This document shows, piece after piece, positions 41,720 through 52,155 of a stretch of DNA of 64,000 nucleotides. This stretch comes from Chytriomyces cf. hyalinus JEL632. Its lineage: Eukaryota > Chytridiomycota > Chytridiomycetes > Chytridiales > Chytriomycetaceae. A program made the translations under genes and the position numbers. Under the pieces are notes generated by a model, which saw only the letters and a list, made by a program, of their open reading frames with translations, did no database searches and was not told the origin of the DNA. The stretch covers positions 339,032 to 403,031 of the forward strand of contig JAIWWG010000023.1 in the NCBI GenBank assembly GCA_025435555.1, read 5' to 3'. The stretch's first letter is position 1. Every line of letters begins with the position of its first letter.

Positions 41720-44700
41720 TCAGTGTCCAGGGAATGTGCTGAACCTTCGGTATCCGCTGTACCCGTTCTGCGCAATGTCCTTCTTCTGCCCACCCATAAA
41801 CAACGTCGCCGCTTGCTCGAGCCGCACTTTTGCCATCCGCTCCTCGTAGATTTTATCTATTCGTTCGCGCATATCTTCAAACTCGAGGATAATCGAGTTA
41901 AAATCTGCACTCGAAAGTGTGTACAGATTACAAGGCGTTGCAGCAATCACAGTTGCTGTTCGAGGGATATTGGCAACGAGCGCGACTTCTGCAAAAAAAA
42001 ACATGCCCAAGTTAGCACTGAGTATTTATGAAAAGGGGCCGACATGAAAGAACACGCTTACCACCAAAGAAACCACCGTCGCAAATGGTTGCAACAACGT
42101 TACCATTAACCAAGACATCCACTTTTCCATTGAGGATGAAGAACATGTGTGTGGCTTGCTCTCCTTGGCAAATGATGCGATCGCCCGGAATAAATGTCGC
42201 CGGGATGAGTGCAGTTGCGATTTTTCCGAGGTACAGTCCGTCTCTGCCGTCGTGGATTTCTCGCTTGAGAAACGGGACTTTTTCAATCAGTTGCTTGCAT
42301 GTTATTGACGAGATTTCCTGGTTTTGATGATGAGGAGTTTGAATAAATAAAACAATAAATAAAAAGATATTACCCTTCGTAACGATTCGTTCATGTCCGC
42401 CAACAAGTTTTTTTCTTCGAAGTACTTTCCTTTGTATTTGAACTCGTAATATTGCAAGAGCCGTTTCTTCGTGTCCGTGTCAATATTCTTCCAGTGCAGG
42501 TACTCAGTGAGCTCATCAATCTTTTGCCGGTACAACCTGCCACTCGCATCATACGATATCGCTGCTGACGATATTAGACCGACAAGTGTTGCATATAGTA
42601 ACGCGCCAATGATGATAAAGATCATCGTGAGCACTTGCTCAACGATCGTTTCGGGTCTGAGAATATCAAGTAAGTATGATTTCGATTTCAGACGAGGAAA
42701 AAAGGAAGGCTACCGAAACGTGCTTTGGAACATGTTCCCCATGGCCTGTAAAATCTCAAGCGTTAGAAACCGGTGGCGTTTCACGCCCCCAGGACATAGA
42801 CCCAAACGCACACACATTCATACCTGGTACAACATCCAAACATACTGTTCCGCCACTGAAGCGGCAAGAATCCCACCGGGGAAAAACTGCCAATGACTAA
42901 ACTGCTCATTCCAAGTCTGAAAGCCAGTCACTTTTCCAGTGTAGTACAAGATACATGCTTGAAAGTGGATAAAATAAATGACGAGGATTCCCACAGGAAT
43001 CATCCGACTCAAGATGTTTCCGATTCCAACGATGGCTTCCGTATACATGTGAATTTTGATAAACATTGGGCTGCGCGACATCATTCCCGGAAGTCGGGAG
43101 CATCGTATCAAGTGAATGAGTACGGCCGGTTTGTATGCGGGAGGCAAGATATACGCCCATGGAATCGCAGTGATGATGTTAATGAAAAACACGCGGTTGA
43201 TGTATCGTTTTCTCCATTCATAGAGATCGGGACGCTTTACTTTGTGCTTCAAGTCTGTCTTGGGCGGTTTCAGTGGCGTCAGAAATCCCACGATGGAATC
43301 GAAAAAGAAAACAACAAAGATTCTGGTGTTGATGTTTGCAGAATTTTTTAAAAGTGGCAAGAGCGTGTGCGGGGGGTTTTCCTCACATGAACTCGAGAAC
43401 AGCTAATCCCCAGCTCGATTCATCATACGCTAATTGGTATGGAATGGCAACCATTAGGTAAAAAAAGCAAACTACAGGTTGTGTCAGTTTGAAATGAACT
43501 TCTGGGCTTCGCAACGGTAAAATGATGAAAAAACTCACAGATTAGGATCGTGTTTAAAATAGTATTGAAAAGGGACGTGGGATTGAAGCCGTCCCTAGAA
43601 AATTTATGAAGCCGGTAATCTGTAGCATGATACTGGGCGATAGACATGTACACTCCATTGTCGTCGAAAGCCGGGCACATTAAAAACCAGTGCATATATG
43701 CAGACCATGTCTGATATGGAATAGCTTCATACGGCTCGATATCGGTATCATTCAAGTCCAATTTGTTGTTGAGTTTCGTGATGTCTGGAAGCGCGGTGAT
43801 TGCCAAGGAACCAATCATCTCCATTTGATCTCGGGCAAACACTGCCTTCCGAAGTTTTGCCCAATTTTCGCGGGCGCGTTTTTTATTGTGCAATGAGTTG
43901 GTAGATCCATCCTTGACGTCTGGGAACATGGCCGTGACGGCGGAAGAAACCCCCGCGTCTACTGTTTTCGCAGACGACTGAATCGTCTCATGCCTCAGTT
44001 TCTGCCATTTCATTTTGTCGTGTTTGATTGAGACGTCATGGGGTTGCAGTCCGTCCGGCTTTCTTTGGATTGTTGTTGCTGGAGACGGGATAGTCAATCT
44101 GTGAGATGCAAAGACCAGCGAGTTTTGATTCAAATTGCTGGCCGCTACGCGTCGCAGGAATTTATTTCTCGGTCTCTTCAGTGGTTGCGGTGGCTCGTTG
44201 ACTTGGGGCGGAAGGTACATGGGCAGGATCTTTTCGTTGACATCTACACCGACCGCATTCGGCGAAGACCCTGTAAACGTTCTGCCGATCCAACTTCGAA
44301 CATTAAGAACCCCGCTTGGTGAGGATGAGGTTTGAGATTTCGTAATGACGCTGTTGAACTTGGAGCTGTCTTGGGAATTGGATGTCTTGACGCCGCTGGA
44401 CCCTTGGATTGTAGCCGATCTTGGAAGTGAATATTTTTTGGAAGCCGTTGCGGCTTTTCCCGATGAATTTGTGCGCGTCATTTCGGGATCGCTCACGACA
44501 GATTCATGTTTTTTGTTGGTTCGAAGGTAGTCTTGGGAATCCCAGTGAACACCCATGCTCAAGTGCTTTTCGGTAATCTCCTTGGATATTCTCATGGATT
44601 CGTCATGTGCGGATTCTTCGTTTACGCCGTTTGACAGCAGCGTGGTTGGTTGATGTTTCGTATGCGACACGTCCATGTCCAATTGCGTTTCCGAAAATGA

Positions 44701-45141
44701 ATGGTTTTGGCTGATTATTCTCTTCACGCGCGATTTTTGTTTAGTTGGTGGGTTACTGTGTGCGTCAGGTTGGTACTTGTATCGGTCTACGCAAAACGGG
44801 GGGTGGGGGCTGTGAATTTCACGAATGTAATCCATTAGCAAGATGCGCAAAATCACAGTACCTATTCTTTCCGGAGAAGTTGAAGATGAAGTATCTGATC
44901 TACTAGCAGCAATGGCATCGGCAGCCACAATCACTGCCGCACTGAACATTGGGATATCTTGTGCCGAATCACCACCCGAGGGAATAGATGCAGAGCTAAA
45001 CGCGAGCTCCAAAACGCGTGCGACTGACGAGAGACCGCTTTGAACTTGAGCGGAAAGCGCAATTGTATGTGTTTGAAGACGTAAGAGGGATGCCTGGAGC
45101 TCCAAGGTCTCTGCGACAATCGCTGCACTGGCACTGCTCAT
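41720..45141 (-). CDS. HCN/CNG-family channel with cyclic-nucleotide-binding domain and atypical pore
   Basis: Membrane channel with a cyclic-nucleotide-binding domain. Model (minus): exons 45141-43539, 43471-43387, 43322-42824, 42745-42714, 42656-42374, 42317-42062, 41988-41720; 1008 residues, frame closed. An upstream in-frame ATG at 45222 is possible. The N-terminal 500 residues are disordered and basic. S1-S6 follow; S4 (LIHLIRCSRLPGMM) has few positive charges. The pore reads WMLYQAMGNMFQSTFRPE (about 725-742), aligning with HCN ALFKAMSHMLCIGYG, but the GYG filter is absent. S6 (IIIGALLYATLVGLI) and a C-linker (QYYEFKYKGKYFEEKNLL) follow. The binding domain is intact, with GDRIICQGE and a phosphate cassette FFGEVALVANIPRTATV. 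Permeation selectivity cannot be predicted. Confidence 0.85.
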
Positions 45142-46286
45142 GGTTGCGTTTGTTCTTTTGTATCCGCGTTTTTTTCTTGAAGGCTGGGGAAATGTGCAAA
45201 GTCGCCGGTGAGTGTTGTCCAAGTGTGACTCTGTTCGATGTGATGAGATTTGTCAGACACAAAAATCTTCTTCCCACTACCGCGTGTTCTTCGTTGCAGT
45301 AAGAAGTGTATCAATTGTATTATAGGATAAAAACAGAATCCAGCTGTAGTGTTGCGCTTTTGTGAAGGTTTCCTCATTTTCTGAACGTTCGCTGTGCGAG
45401 CCAAGACTTGGCAGAAGCTTGGGCACTGCATCCAAAATCGCCGACAATCACACCATCCCGCGCGGGGTAACTGCAGAACGCTGGGGAGGTCCCCCAAAGA
45501 ACTTGAATCTTGAAACCGCCACGCAACGCCCAGCTTTCTGACAAAACCCCTTCGGGATGCACAAGTGCACAATTCCACTCGCGGGGAGCTGTGATGTCTC
45601 CGACAAGCACTGACGCAAGAAAGAGTCTTTTGGGCCAATCGATACCGTGTTCGTTGTTGCTCAGCGAATTGGTTGCCCAGCAAAACCTGCTTTTTCAACA
45701 CATCCTATCGCGTTTGCATTTCGTATATAGTCACTATGGGGATTCATATCACTGCAGTCTGAATATACCTTCAGTAAAAGTGAATAAAGTCTGTGTAACA
45801 ATTCACTCTGTTTGCAACCCATTATTGGTCAAAGATGAACGTGTTTCAGAAACAACGATGCGTAGCGTCCTCAAACTACCACCACACTGAGCATTCATGA
45901 ACTGTTGCTTAGATTGTGTCACGTTAGGGTTATATTTGACGATCAAAGATCTGCCGATCCATCTGGGAAACTGACAAGTTATGACCCCAGCTTTTTGGCT
46001 GACCGGTTCTGAGAATAGCTTTTCTCAACGAATGTTAAGAAATAACGATAGCCATCTCGAAGGAACACGACAACACGAGATCGACACATTTTGAGCCGCG
46101 CTCAGAGCAGAGGAGCCCCCGAGTCTTTAAGAGCACCGTCAGTCAGCAAGGGATCGACAAGGAAAGATCACACAGCGTTGGCAGTCGGGTCAAGTCGCGT
46201 CACTTTTGTGTCTGAATATTTGCCTTGGGATGAAAATCATGAATCCCAATCTGCCGCAACGGTCACCAAAATTATAATTTGACCAA
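45142..46286. other. Intergenic region channel - membrane-protein array
   Basis: 1.1 kb between the divergent channel gene and the first array gene. Apart from the coding-like segment at 45374-45687 (separate entry) I see only short frames on both strands and AT-rich DNA, with no recognisable RNA gene or repeat. Confidence 0.45.
45374..45687 (-). pseudogene. Coding-like fragment without a start codon
   Basis: On the minus strand one frame runs from a possible acceptor (AAAAAGCAG before 45687) to a stop at 45374 and reads like a folded protein: HGIDWPKRLFLASVLVGDIT, PREWNCALVHPEGVLSESWA, FCSYPARDGVIVGDFGC. No ATG exists in frame, a TGA lies just upstream, and no preceding exon could be built. 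It may be the last exon of an unrecognised gene or a gene relic. Family unknown. Confidence 0.3.
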
Positions 46287-47312
46287 ATGGGCTTCTGCGA
46301 AATATCTGGGGCCAGAACAGCCGCATGCCAGTCCCTGAAGTGTCATGGCGACAGTGGATGCGCAACGGGGCTCATGTGCCTGCGCATCAAGCGGCTACCG
46401 GAGTGCAAGGGCGGGAACAAAGGCGGCAACGACAGCGATGAAGGGGACGACGATGAGGACGGCACAGATGGCGAACAGATCACCCAGGAAGAGCCGCAAG
46501 TCGCCCGCTCGGTCTCCGCCGGCATCCCATCCGCTTCCGCAGAGTCTCCTGCCCCGGCGTCGCCACCCATGGTGCCACCAGTCGAAGTCGTCTCCGAGTC
46601 TTTTTCCAGCATCGGGGTCCAACATCTCCCAGGGGTTCAACTACCTCCAGGGGTCCAAATGCCTCCAGGGGTCCAACTGCCTCCAGGGGCCAACCTTCTC
46701 CCGGTTCCAGCTGCTGCCACAACCACATCAAGCCATTTCTTTGTTCCCTCTCCAACTATTCAGGGCGTGTTCATCGATAACGGGGCTCACAAAAACACGG
46801 GGGACGTCACTGGCTCAGGATCGAATGCAGCCACATCAATAAGTCCGTGGCTGATTGGACTGAGTGTGGTTGGACTTGTGGCAGTTCTTGCCGTCGGGCT
46901 TCTGACTGCCCACATCCGACGACGGCATTGCCCTCAGGAAAAGAAGGCGGCGCATGCAATTCATGATCATATTGGCAACAACCCGGACCATTCAGACACA
47001 AACACACCTCCAGCATTGCGGGTGCTACGACGCGGGGGTGCCTTCCAGCTGCCTGCAATGACAATGGCGCAACCAGCATTCTACTACAAGGACGACTATT
47101 TTGACGATGACTCTGTGGTTGGGGATGAGGATGCGAGTGTGTACTCAGTAAACACGCTCGAGATGATGGCGTGGGCCGGAAGACTCGGGCCGTTCGCACC
47201 CGCGGTCCTTGCACCGACCGAGGCCCCCAACTCTCCACTGCCGCCACACCCGCCTCTCGCACGGCAGTTGCAGCAGCAGCAGCAGCAGGAGGGAAGCACT
47301 GGTAGAAAGTGA
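46287..47312 (+). CDS. Array gene 1: six-cysteine, single-pass membrane protein
   Basis: First of ten consecutive single-pass membrane-protein genes. One exon, 341 residues. The N-terminal 40 residues hold six cysteines spaced C-x9-C-x4-C-x5-C-x5-C-x8-C, including CATGLMC. An acidic stretch follows, then a Pro/Ser/Thr-rich part with five P-x-G-V-Q type repeats. A helix at about 187-210 (WLIGLSVVGLVAVLAVGLL) is followed by HIRRRH, so the N-terminus should be outside even though there is no cleavable signal peptide. The cytosolic tail contains QPAFYYKDDYFDDD at about 262-275, shared with the next two genes, and ends in a Pro/Gln-rich stretch. Unrecognised family; surface sensing or adhesion is inferred from layout. 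Confidence 0.7.
   Translation: MGFCEISGARTAACQSLKCHGDSGCATGLMCLRIKRLPECKGGNKGGNDSDEGDDDEDGTDGEQITQEEPQVARSVSAGIPSASAESPAPASPPMVPPVEVVSESFSSIGVQHLPGVQLPPGVQMPPGVQLPPGANLLPVPAAATTTSSHFFVPSPTIQGVFIDNGAHKNTGDVTGSGSNAATSISPWLIGLSVVGLVAVLAVGLLTAHIRRRHCPQEKKAAHAIHDHIGNNPDHSDTNTPPALRVLRRGGAFQLPAMTMAQPAFYYKDDYFDDDSVVGDEDASVYSVNTLEMMAWAGRLGPFAPAVLAPTEAPNSPLPPHPPLARQLQQQQQQEGSTGRK
46614..46695 (+). repeat. 18-bp coding repeat (PPGVQL)
   Basis: Four to five tandem copies of a unit near CTCCAGGGGTCCAACTGC code for a Pro-Pro-Gly-Val-Gln-hydrophobic repeat in the outer segment of array gene 1. The collagen-like P-P-G content suggests an extended spacer. Confidence 0.85.
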
Positions 47313-47358
47313 CATTAAAGACATAGAAACTAGGCTTGAGATTTTTATTCCGATCGCA

Positions 47359-47757
47359 TCAGCTGTGTAACACCGGCTCACATCTTCCTCTTGTGCACGC
47401 TCCGTCCTGCGAGGGCCACCCTTGTTCAGAGCTGCAAGAGAGGCGTGGGGTACTGGTGGTGATCACTGAGCGCACTGCTGAGAGACAGCCAACATCCAGT
47501 CGTGCATAGCAAAGGCATACCCAGTTCACATCCGCGATCGATCTCACTTCTTCGTCTAGTTTGTCGCCGTACGGGTCATCGTATAACTAGGGACCGGGGC
47601 TGGCATAAATGAATGTGCAACAATCAATGATGATCGCTTCTGTGCTTTTTACGATCGTAGTACACAGCTCATCTCGTCTTGTTCTGACTGATGGGGAGGT
47701 CGCAACTCTCGTTCTTGGGCTTCTCTCAAGGCATGTCGAACCACTGGACGAAATCAT
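47359..47757 (-). CDS. Possible small antisense-oriented gene
   Basis: Tentative. Minus-strand exons 47757-47653 and 47586-47359 join in phase (GTAAAA donor, CCCTAG acceptor) to give 110 residues starting MISSSGSTCLERSPRTR and including YDDPYGDKLDEEVRSIADVN. It would lie between the first two array genes in the opposite direction, with its 3' end only 47 bp from the end of array gene 1. No homologue is recognised; chance cannot be excluded. Confidence 0.25.
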
Positions 47758-47858
47758 GAAAAGTGAAGACTGTTTTTGAGCGACGATTCACCAAGTTTTA
47801 TATAACCAAGAATCAAAACAACGACCTCATCCGTAAAAACCAAACACCATCCCTCACA

Positions 47859-49286
47859 ATGTCGGGTTATTGTGTGCAACTGGGCGCAGGTGCTGCAGGA
47901 TGCGAAGCGAGAACGTGCTCCATGGGCGTGCTGAGCAGCTGTGGAGTGGGGCTCTTCTGTCTTGCCGTCGAGAGATCTCCTGCATGCTCAGGCGGGTCTA
48001 CAACTGGAAGTGCATCTGGTTCAAATCCAGTCGTAGCACCGACAGTATTTGTGCCGATCAGATTCGAGAATCCGCAGCGGACTGTTCCAATGCCAGTCTC
48101 CAGCGTCGCATTCACCTCGACAGCCAACACGATACCACCACTAGCAACGAATATGTCTCCTCCAAACCGGGGCATTGGCACTCCTTCGTCCAATACAAAT
48201 GCAAATACCTCAAATTCAACATCGAACCCTCTTTCCCCGCTTCTGGTCGCTCTCTCCTCCGTTGCCGTCATGGCTCTATTTGCGTTGGTCGCTCTTTTAG
48301 CTCTGATCCGCCACCGGCGACGCACTTCAAACGAGACCCAGCTTGACGGCGACTGTTACACAAACGTGAAATCTGCCTCTACAAAACCAGCCTCAGGACA
48401 CAGTCTGCCTCCACCCCTGCGCGACTCGTACAAGCCTGCGTTCTACTATAGAGACGATTTCTTTGATTCGGACGAAGACAAGGAGTCGGATTTGTCTACC
48501 GCGTTTGGCACCGATATTGCCGGGTATCAGAGTTATCTGGATATGCACCGGCAACCAGCCACACGGCATCGCAATGCAGATCTTCAGCGTCATGCGCGAA
48601 TGGATGCAGGGATCCCGACTGTGATTGATGTGCCCGCGCGCGGTGACCAGGAAGGAGAGGCGCGTCGAGAATTCAATCTGAAATTCAGGCAGGATCAAGA
48701 AAGAGCCTACTTGATGGCTTTGATGCAGCAACAAGTGGAGACGGAAAATCCTGTAGTCTATGCAAAACGGAAAAGCAAACTTCTCGAATGTGAGTTTTGA
48801 ATTTTGATTGTCGTGACTGAATGTTGTCCCTGAAAAACGCTTTTTTTTTTTTTTTTGTTTCGCGCGTCAGTTCAAGCGAATCTTGGAACACACTCGGGTG
48901 ATCTTTACGGCAAGCCATTTACGCCGCCGAATTCATTGAATTTGATCGACATTGAGGAACGCAATCGCCGAGAAATTGAAGAACTGCATCGCGTGATTGT
49001 CGGCCATCTATCCACGCTAAATCGATCAAATCCAAGAACTGTGACTCCAGCTCTTACTCCAACACCCATCGAACGAATTATAACTGATGATTATGCAAGC
49101 ACCATCCAAGATGCGCCTGATGACCCTGTTAGTCCAACGGATGTTCAAAAACGATTGTTTGAGGTAACGTATCATTTCAACATTTTCCGGCATTCTAAAA
49201 GCTCGGTTTTCTTGCAGGAGTATCAACGGGAGTGGGAAGAATACCAAAAAACTCAAGCCATGACAACATTTCGTGGGCAGAGTTGA
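47859..49286 (+). CDS. Array gene 2: six-cysteine, single-pass membrane protein
   Basis: Model: exons 47859-48789, 48871-49163, 49218-49286; 430 residues, frame closed. Start chosen at MSGYC because it aligns with gene 1: cysteines spaced C-x9-C-x4-C-x7-C-x5-C-x8-C, including CGVGLFC. A Ser/Thr/Asn-rich part follows, then a helix at about 126-150 (LLVALSSVAVMALFALVALL) and a basic RHRRR. The tail has KPAFYYRDDFFDSDED at about 192-207. It continues as a charged, probably helical region (RREFNLKFRQDQERAYLMAL, EERNRREIEELHRVIVGHL) that gene 1 lacks, and ends with EYQREWEEYQKTQAM. It is the clearest sister of gene 1. The middle intron contains a T-rich run near 48841-48856. Confidence 0.72.
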
Positions 49287-49614
49287 ATCGAATGCACGAA
49301 ACCTGTGCCAGCAACAAGCTTTTATTGCAAAACGCAAAGTATATTTTCTGAGAAGCCCAGTAAACCTCATGTATCTCTTTTCGCAGCGTGTTGATGTGCA
49401 CTGGACTGGACTGATGCTGCGAAACCGAGGAACGCGCGCAGTGTGCTCAGGTAGTAGCAATGCCACGAATGGGCCGTTGCCGATACGCGACCCATGGCAG
49501 AGAAGACAGCGCAGAAGAAGTGCAGTTGTTGAATCAGTTTGCGAATCCCAAATTTTACAAATTTTCACAAGCCCAAAAAGTCGGGAACTGGGGGGACAGA
49601 ACCCGCACTTATAC

Positions 49615-49636
49615 CACACACACACACACACACACA
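49615..49636. repeat. (CA)11 microsatellite
   Basis: Twenty-two nucleotides of perfect CA repeat, 7 bp upstream of the start codon of array gene 3, hence in its presumed 5' leader. Length variation there could alter expression (inference). Confidence 0.9.
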
Positions 49637-49643
49637 ACATCCA

Positions 49644-50434
49644 ATGTCGCTGCTCCCTTTGGCAGCACAGACATTCTTCCCAAGTCCATCAGCGCAGGAA
49701 TCTGTTGGCGTATGCAACTCATTGGCAGCAGACGCTTCAAAGTGTGGCAACCCCGCATCTACAGCCATAGTCACATCATCCACCGACCATCATCAGATCC
49801 CCGAATCATCCTGGATCATCCTTCTGTCGCTTGGTCTTCTTGTCGTTCTTGCCTTCATATATATCCTCACCCGGCTTGCGTGTCTAACCCAACGGCGGAA
49901 GATCCCTGTTCAACGAGATCACCTGGGACGACCCCGAGAAGGAACCAAGCCCACAGGCGCGGACACTATCCAATTCGTACTCCCACTACAAACCGCTATC
50001 CCAGAATCCCGGGATGCTTCGAAGCCTGATTTTTACTACATGGACAATTACTTTGATGAGACGGATGAGAGCCGCTGTTCATCGACTGTTGCAGAAGCAA
50101 ACTTGAGCAATGTGTTTGGTATCAAAAGGGAGCTGGCTGCGAGTGCATCGTTTGTTTATCATTATCATGCATCGGATGGATCTCTGGCTGAAGGGGCAGC
50201 AGTCAATAATGAATTCCTGCAGTTACGATACGCGACAGGTGGGGTCGAATCGGACCATGATGCAGAGGATGAGATGGAATCAAAGGTTGAAAGTGCGCGG
50301 ATTCAGCGCGTGGTTTTACTGCGTCAGGCAAAGAAAATGGTGCGCTATCTTTTTTTTTTTTTTTTTGTTTGGAGTGTTTTGTGATTTGGTGAATTTGGCA
50401 GATTCTAACTCTCGTTCTTTGTTGTGGATGGTAG
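49644..50434 (+). CDS. Array gene 3: short single-pass membrane protein with FYYMDNYFD motif
   Basis: Model: exons 49644-50339 and 50402-50434; 242 residues. The outer part is only about 55 residues and keeps one C-x9-C pair (CNSLAADASKC) like the first pair in genes 1 and 2, but not the rest of the six-cysteine unit. A helix at about 57-76 (WIILLSLGLLVVLAFIYIL) follows. The tail has KPDFYYMDNYFDETDE, clearly the same motif as in genes 1 and 2, then an Ala/Ser/acidic region. The last exon after a T-rich intron adds only about ten residues (ILTLVLCCGW), so the 3' end is less certain. It looks like a shortened member of the same subfamily. Confidence 0.6.
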
Positions 50435-50745
50435 CGATAATGCTGGGCCGCCTGGGGAGCACAAGTGCCTCATACAATGATGCGTCATCAGCAGCACACC
50501 TATATATTAATGAACGGGACGGCACAAACAGTTGTGCTGTTACGAGTAGGGCATATAATTTCATTGCGTGTGTCGGGTGATGCGAATTAAACGACTGCAG
50601 CGTCACGAAGACACATGCGGATGGTTTTCTTCTGATCGCGCCAATTGCTTTTCCTTCTGAAAATGAAATTTTCCCGCTCCCCGCGTGGATTTGTTGGAAG
50701 TGTCTCCTGCAAATCTGACATTAACGAGAATGCAGTTGTGAGAAA

Positions 50746-52078
50746 ATGGACATTGCAGCAGCGTCGCACCAGCGCCGTCACCGGCTCTGGACGAAGGAGG
50801 AACCTTACAGATTGGACCGCAGAGAAGCATCTACCCTTGCAAGCACGGCTGCTACCTCTACATCCTCCGCTACGGATGGTACTACAGCAGCTGGGATGAC
50901 TAAAACACAAGGTGGGATTGAGATTTGCATGTGACTAGAAATGGCGCCGCTTATCATCTGCATTTCCAGCATCTATTGCTTCAGCCGCAGAGGGAGCTGT
51001 ATCGGTGACTGCTTCCTTGTCTCCTGCTGTGGCGCCCACAAGCGTGCTGTCGAATGCAACTGGCGAAGCAACCATTTCTTCAACACCTACCTCAACCGAT
51101 GCCATAACCTCCACTGCGAATCCAGCAACCACCACATCAATCGTTTCAACTGAAGCTGTTGTTGAATCTTCAAACACTTCAACTGCACCCGTCGACAATA
51201 CTTCAACCATGGCAGGTGCGCCTTCGGACACGCCCCTACCACCTGCCTCCACTTCTGCAATGTCTCCCGAACCGACACGTACACTTGCTGTATCAGAAAC
51301 AAGGACAGACGCAGAAATTTCATCCATCAACATGAGCACATTGGAAATCACTCCTACAGGAGTGACACCACTCATCGCTCCAAGCGCGGCGGGTGGGTTA
51401 CCGTCAGCGCCATCTGCCACCACCAGCAATTCACCAGCGTCCACAGTTTCTTCAGCAGCCGCATTTTCATCTTCACTTACCACCACCACCGCAACCACAA
51501 CAAAGACTGCATCGCAAAGCATCCAAACCACAGGCATTCAAACAGAAAGCAAAGCCCCTGCATTCATCCCATCAATCACTTCACTCGCTTCAAGCTCTTT
51601 TACCTCTGAACAACAGCAACCTTCAAACGCGGCTCCCTGGGTTGCTTCCATCGCTGTTGTCAGCGTGTTTGCACTCCTTGGAGTCGGGCTCTTTTTTTGG
51701 AGACAGAGACGCGCAGCGCTGGCGCTGTCGAGCTCGAGGCGCAATGAAAACTTGGTCAACGCAACGCGGCTTGTGCATGGGTACAACTTTTCTCACCAAC
51801 AGCAGCAGCCACAACGGCCCAAAAACCATCACATTATTTCACCGCCGCAAAACCAGCGACGGTACCAGGAACATCAAAGAAGAGAGTCACCCTCGCCACC
51901 GCCAGTTTATGTCCGAACGCCGGTGCAGCGGCTAGCGTCAGAGCGCGCTCCCTTGCCTGTTGTTGCCTTGCACTCGAGGTCTCCGTTGGGACAGGTTAGG
52001 CCGTTCAGTTCGGCGTCTGTGGTGTCGACAGAGTCTTCCGTGAGCATGGACCCCAGGTTCACAGTCACGCAAATGTAG
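50746..52078 (+). CDS. Array gene 4: S/T-rich single-pass membrane protein
   Basis: Model: exons 50746-50911 and 50970-52078; 424 residues, frame closed. The N-terminus is basic (MDIAAASHQRRHRLWTKEEP) with no signal peptide. About 220 residues of Ser/Thr/Ala/Pro repeats follow (mucin-like). The helix lies at about 278-299 (WVASIAVVSVFALLGVGLFF), followed by WRQRR. The tail is Gln/Pro/Arg-rich (HQQQQPQRPKNHH, RRYQEHQRRESP) and ends MDPRFTVTQM. Neither tail motif of the neighbours is present. The S/T-rich ectodomain plus one helix plus polar tail matches the layout of Mid2-like wall sensors; there is no WSC or lectin domain that I can see. Confidence 0.68.
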
Positions 52079-52155
52079 TTCAGTTCATACATGCATTGCA
52101 TTGCATATGGCATGAAGTTTTTTATTTGTAATAAATGTTGGGGCTTGTGCGTAAA

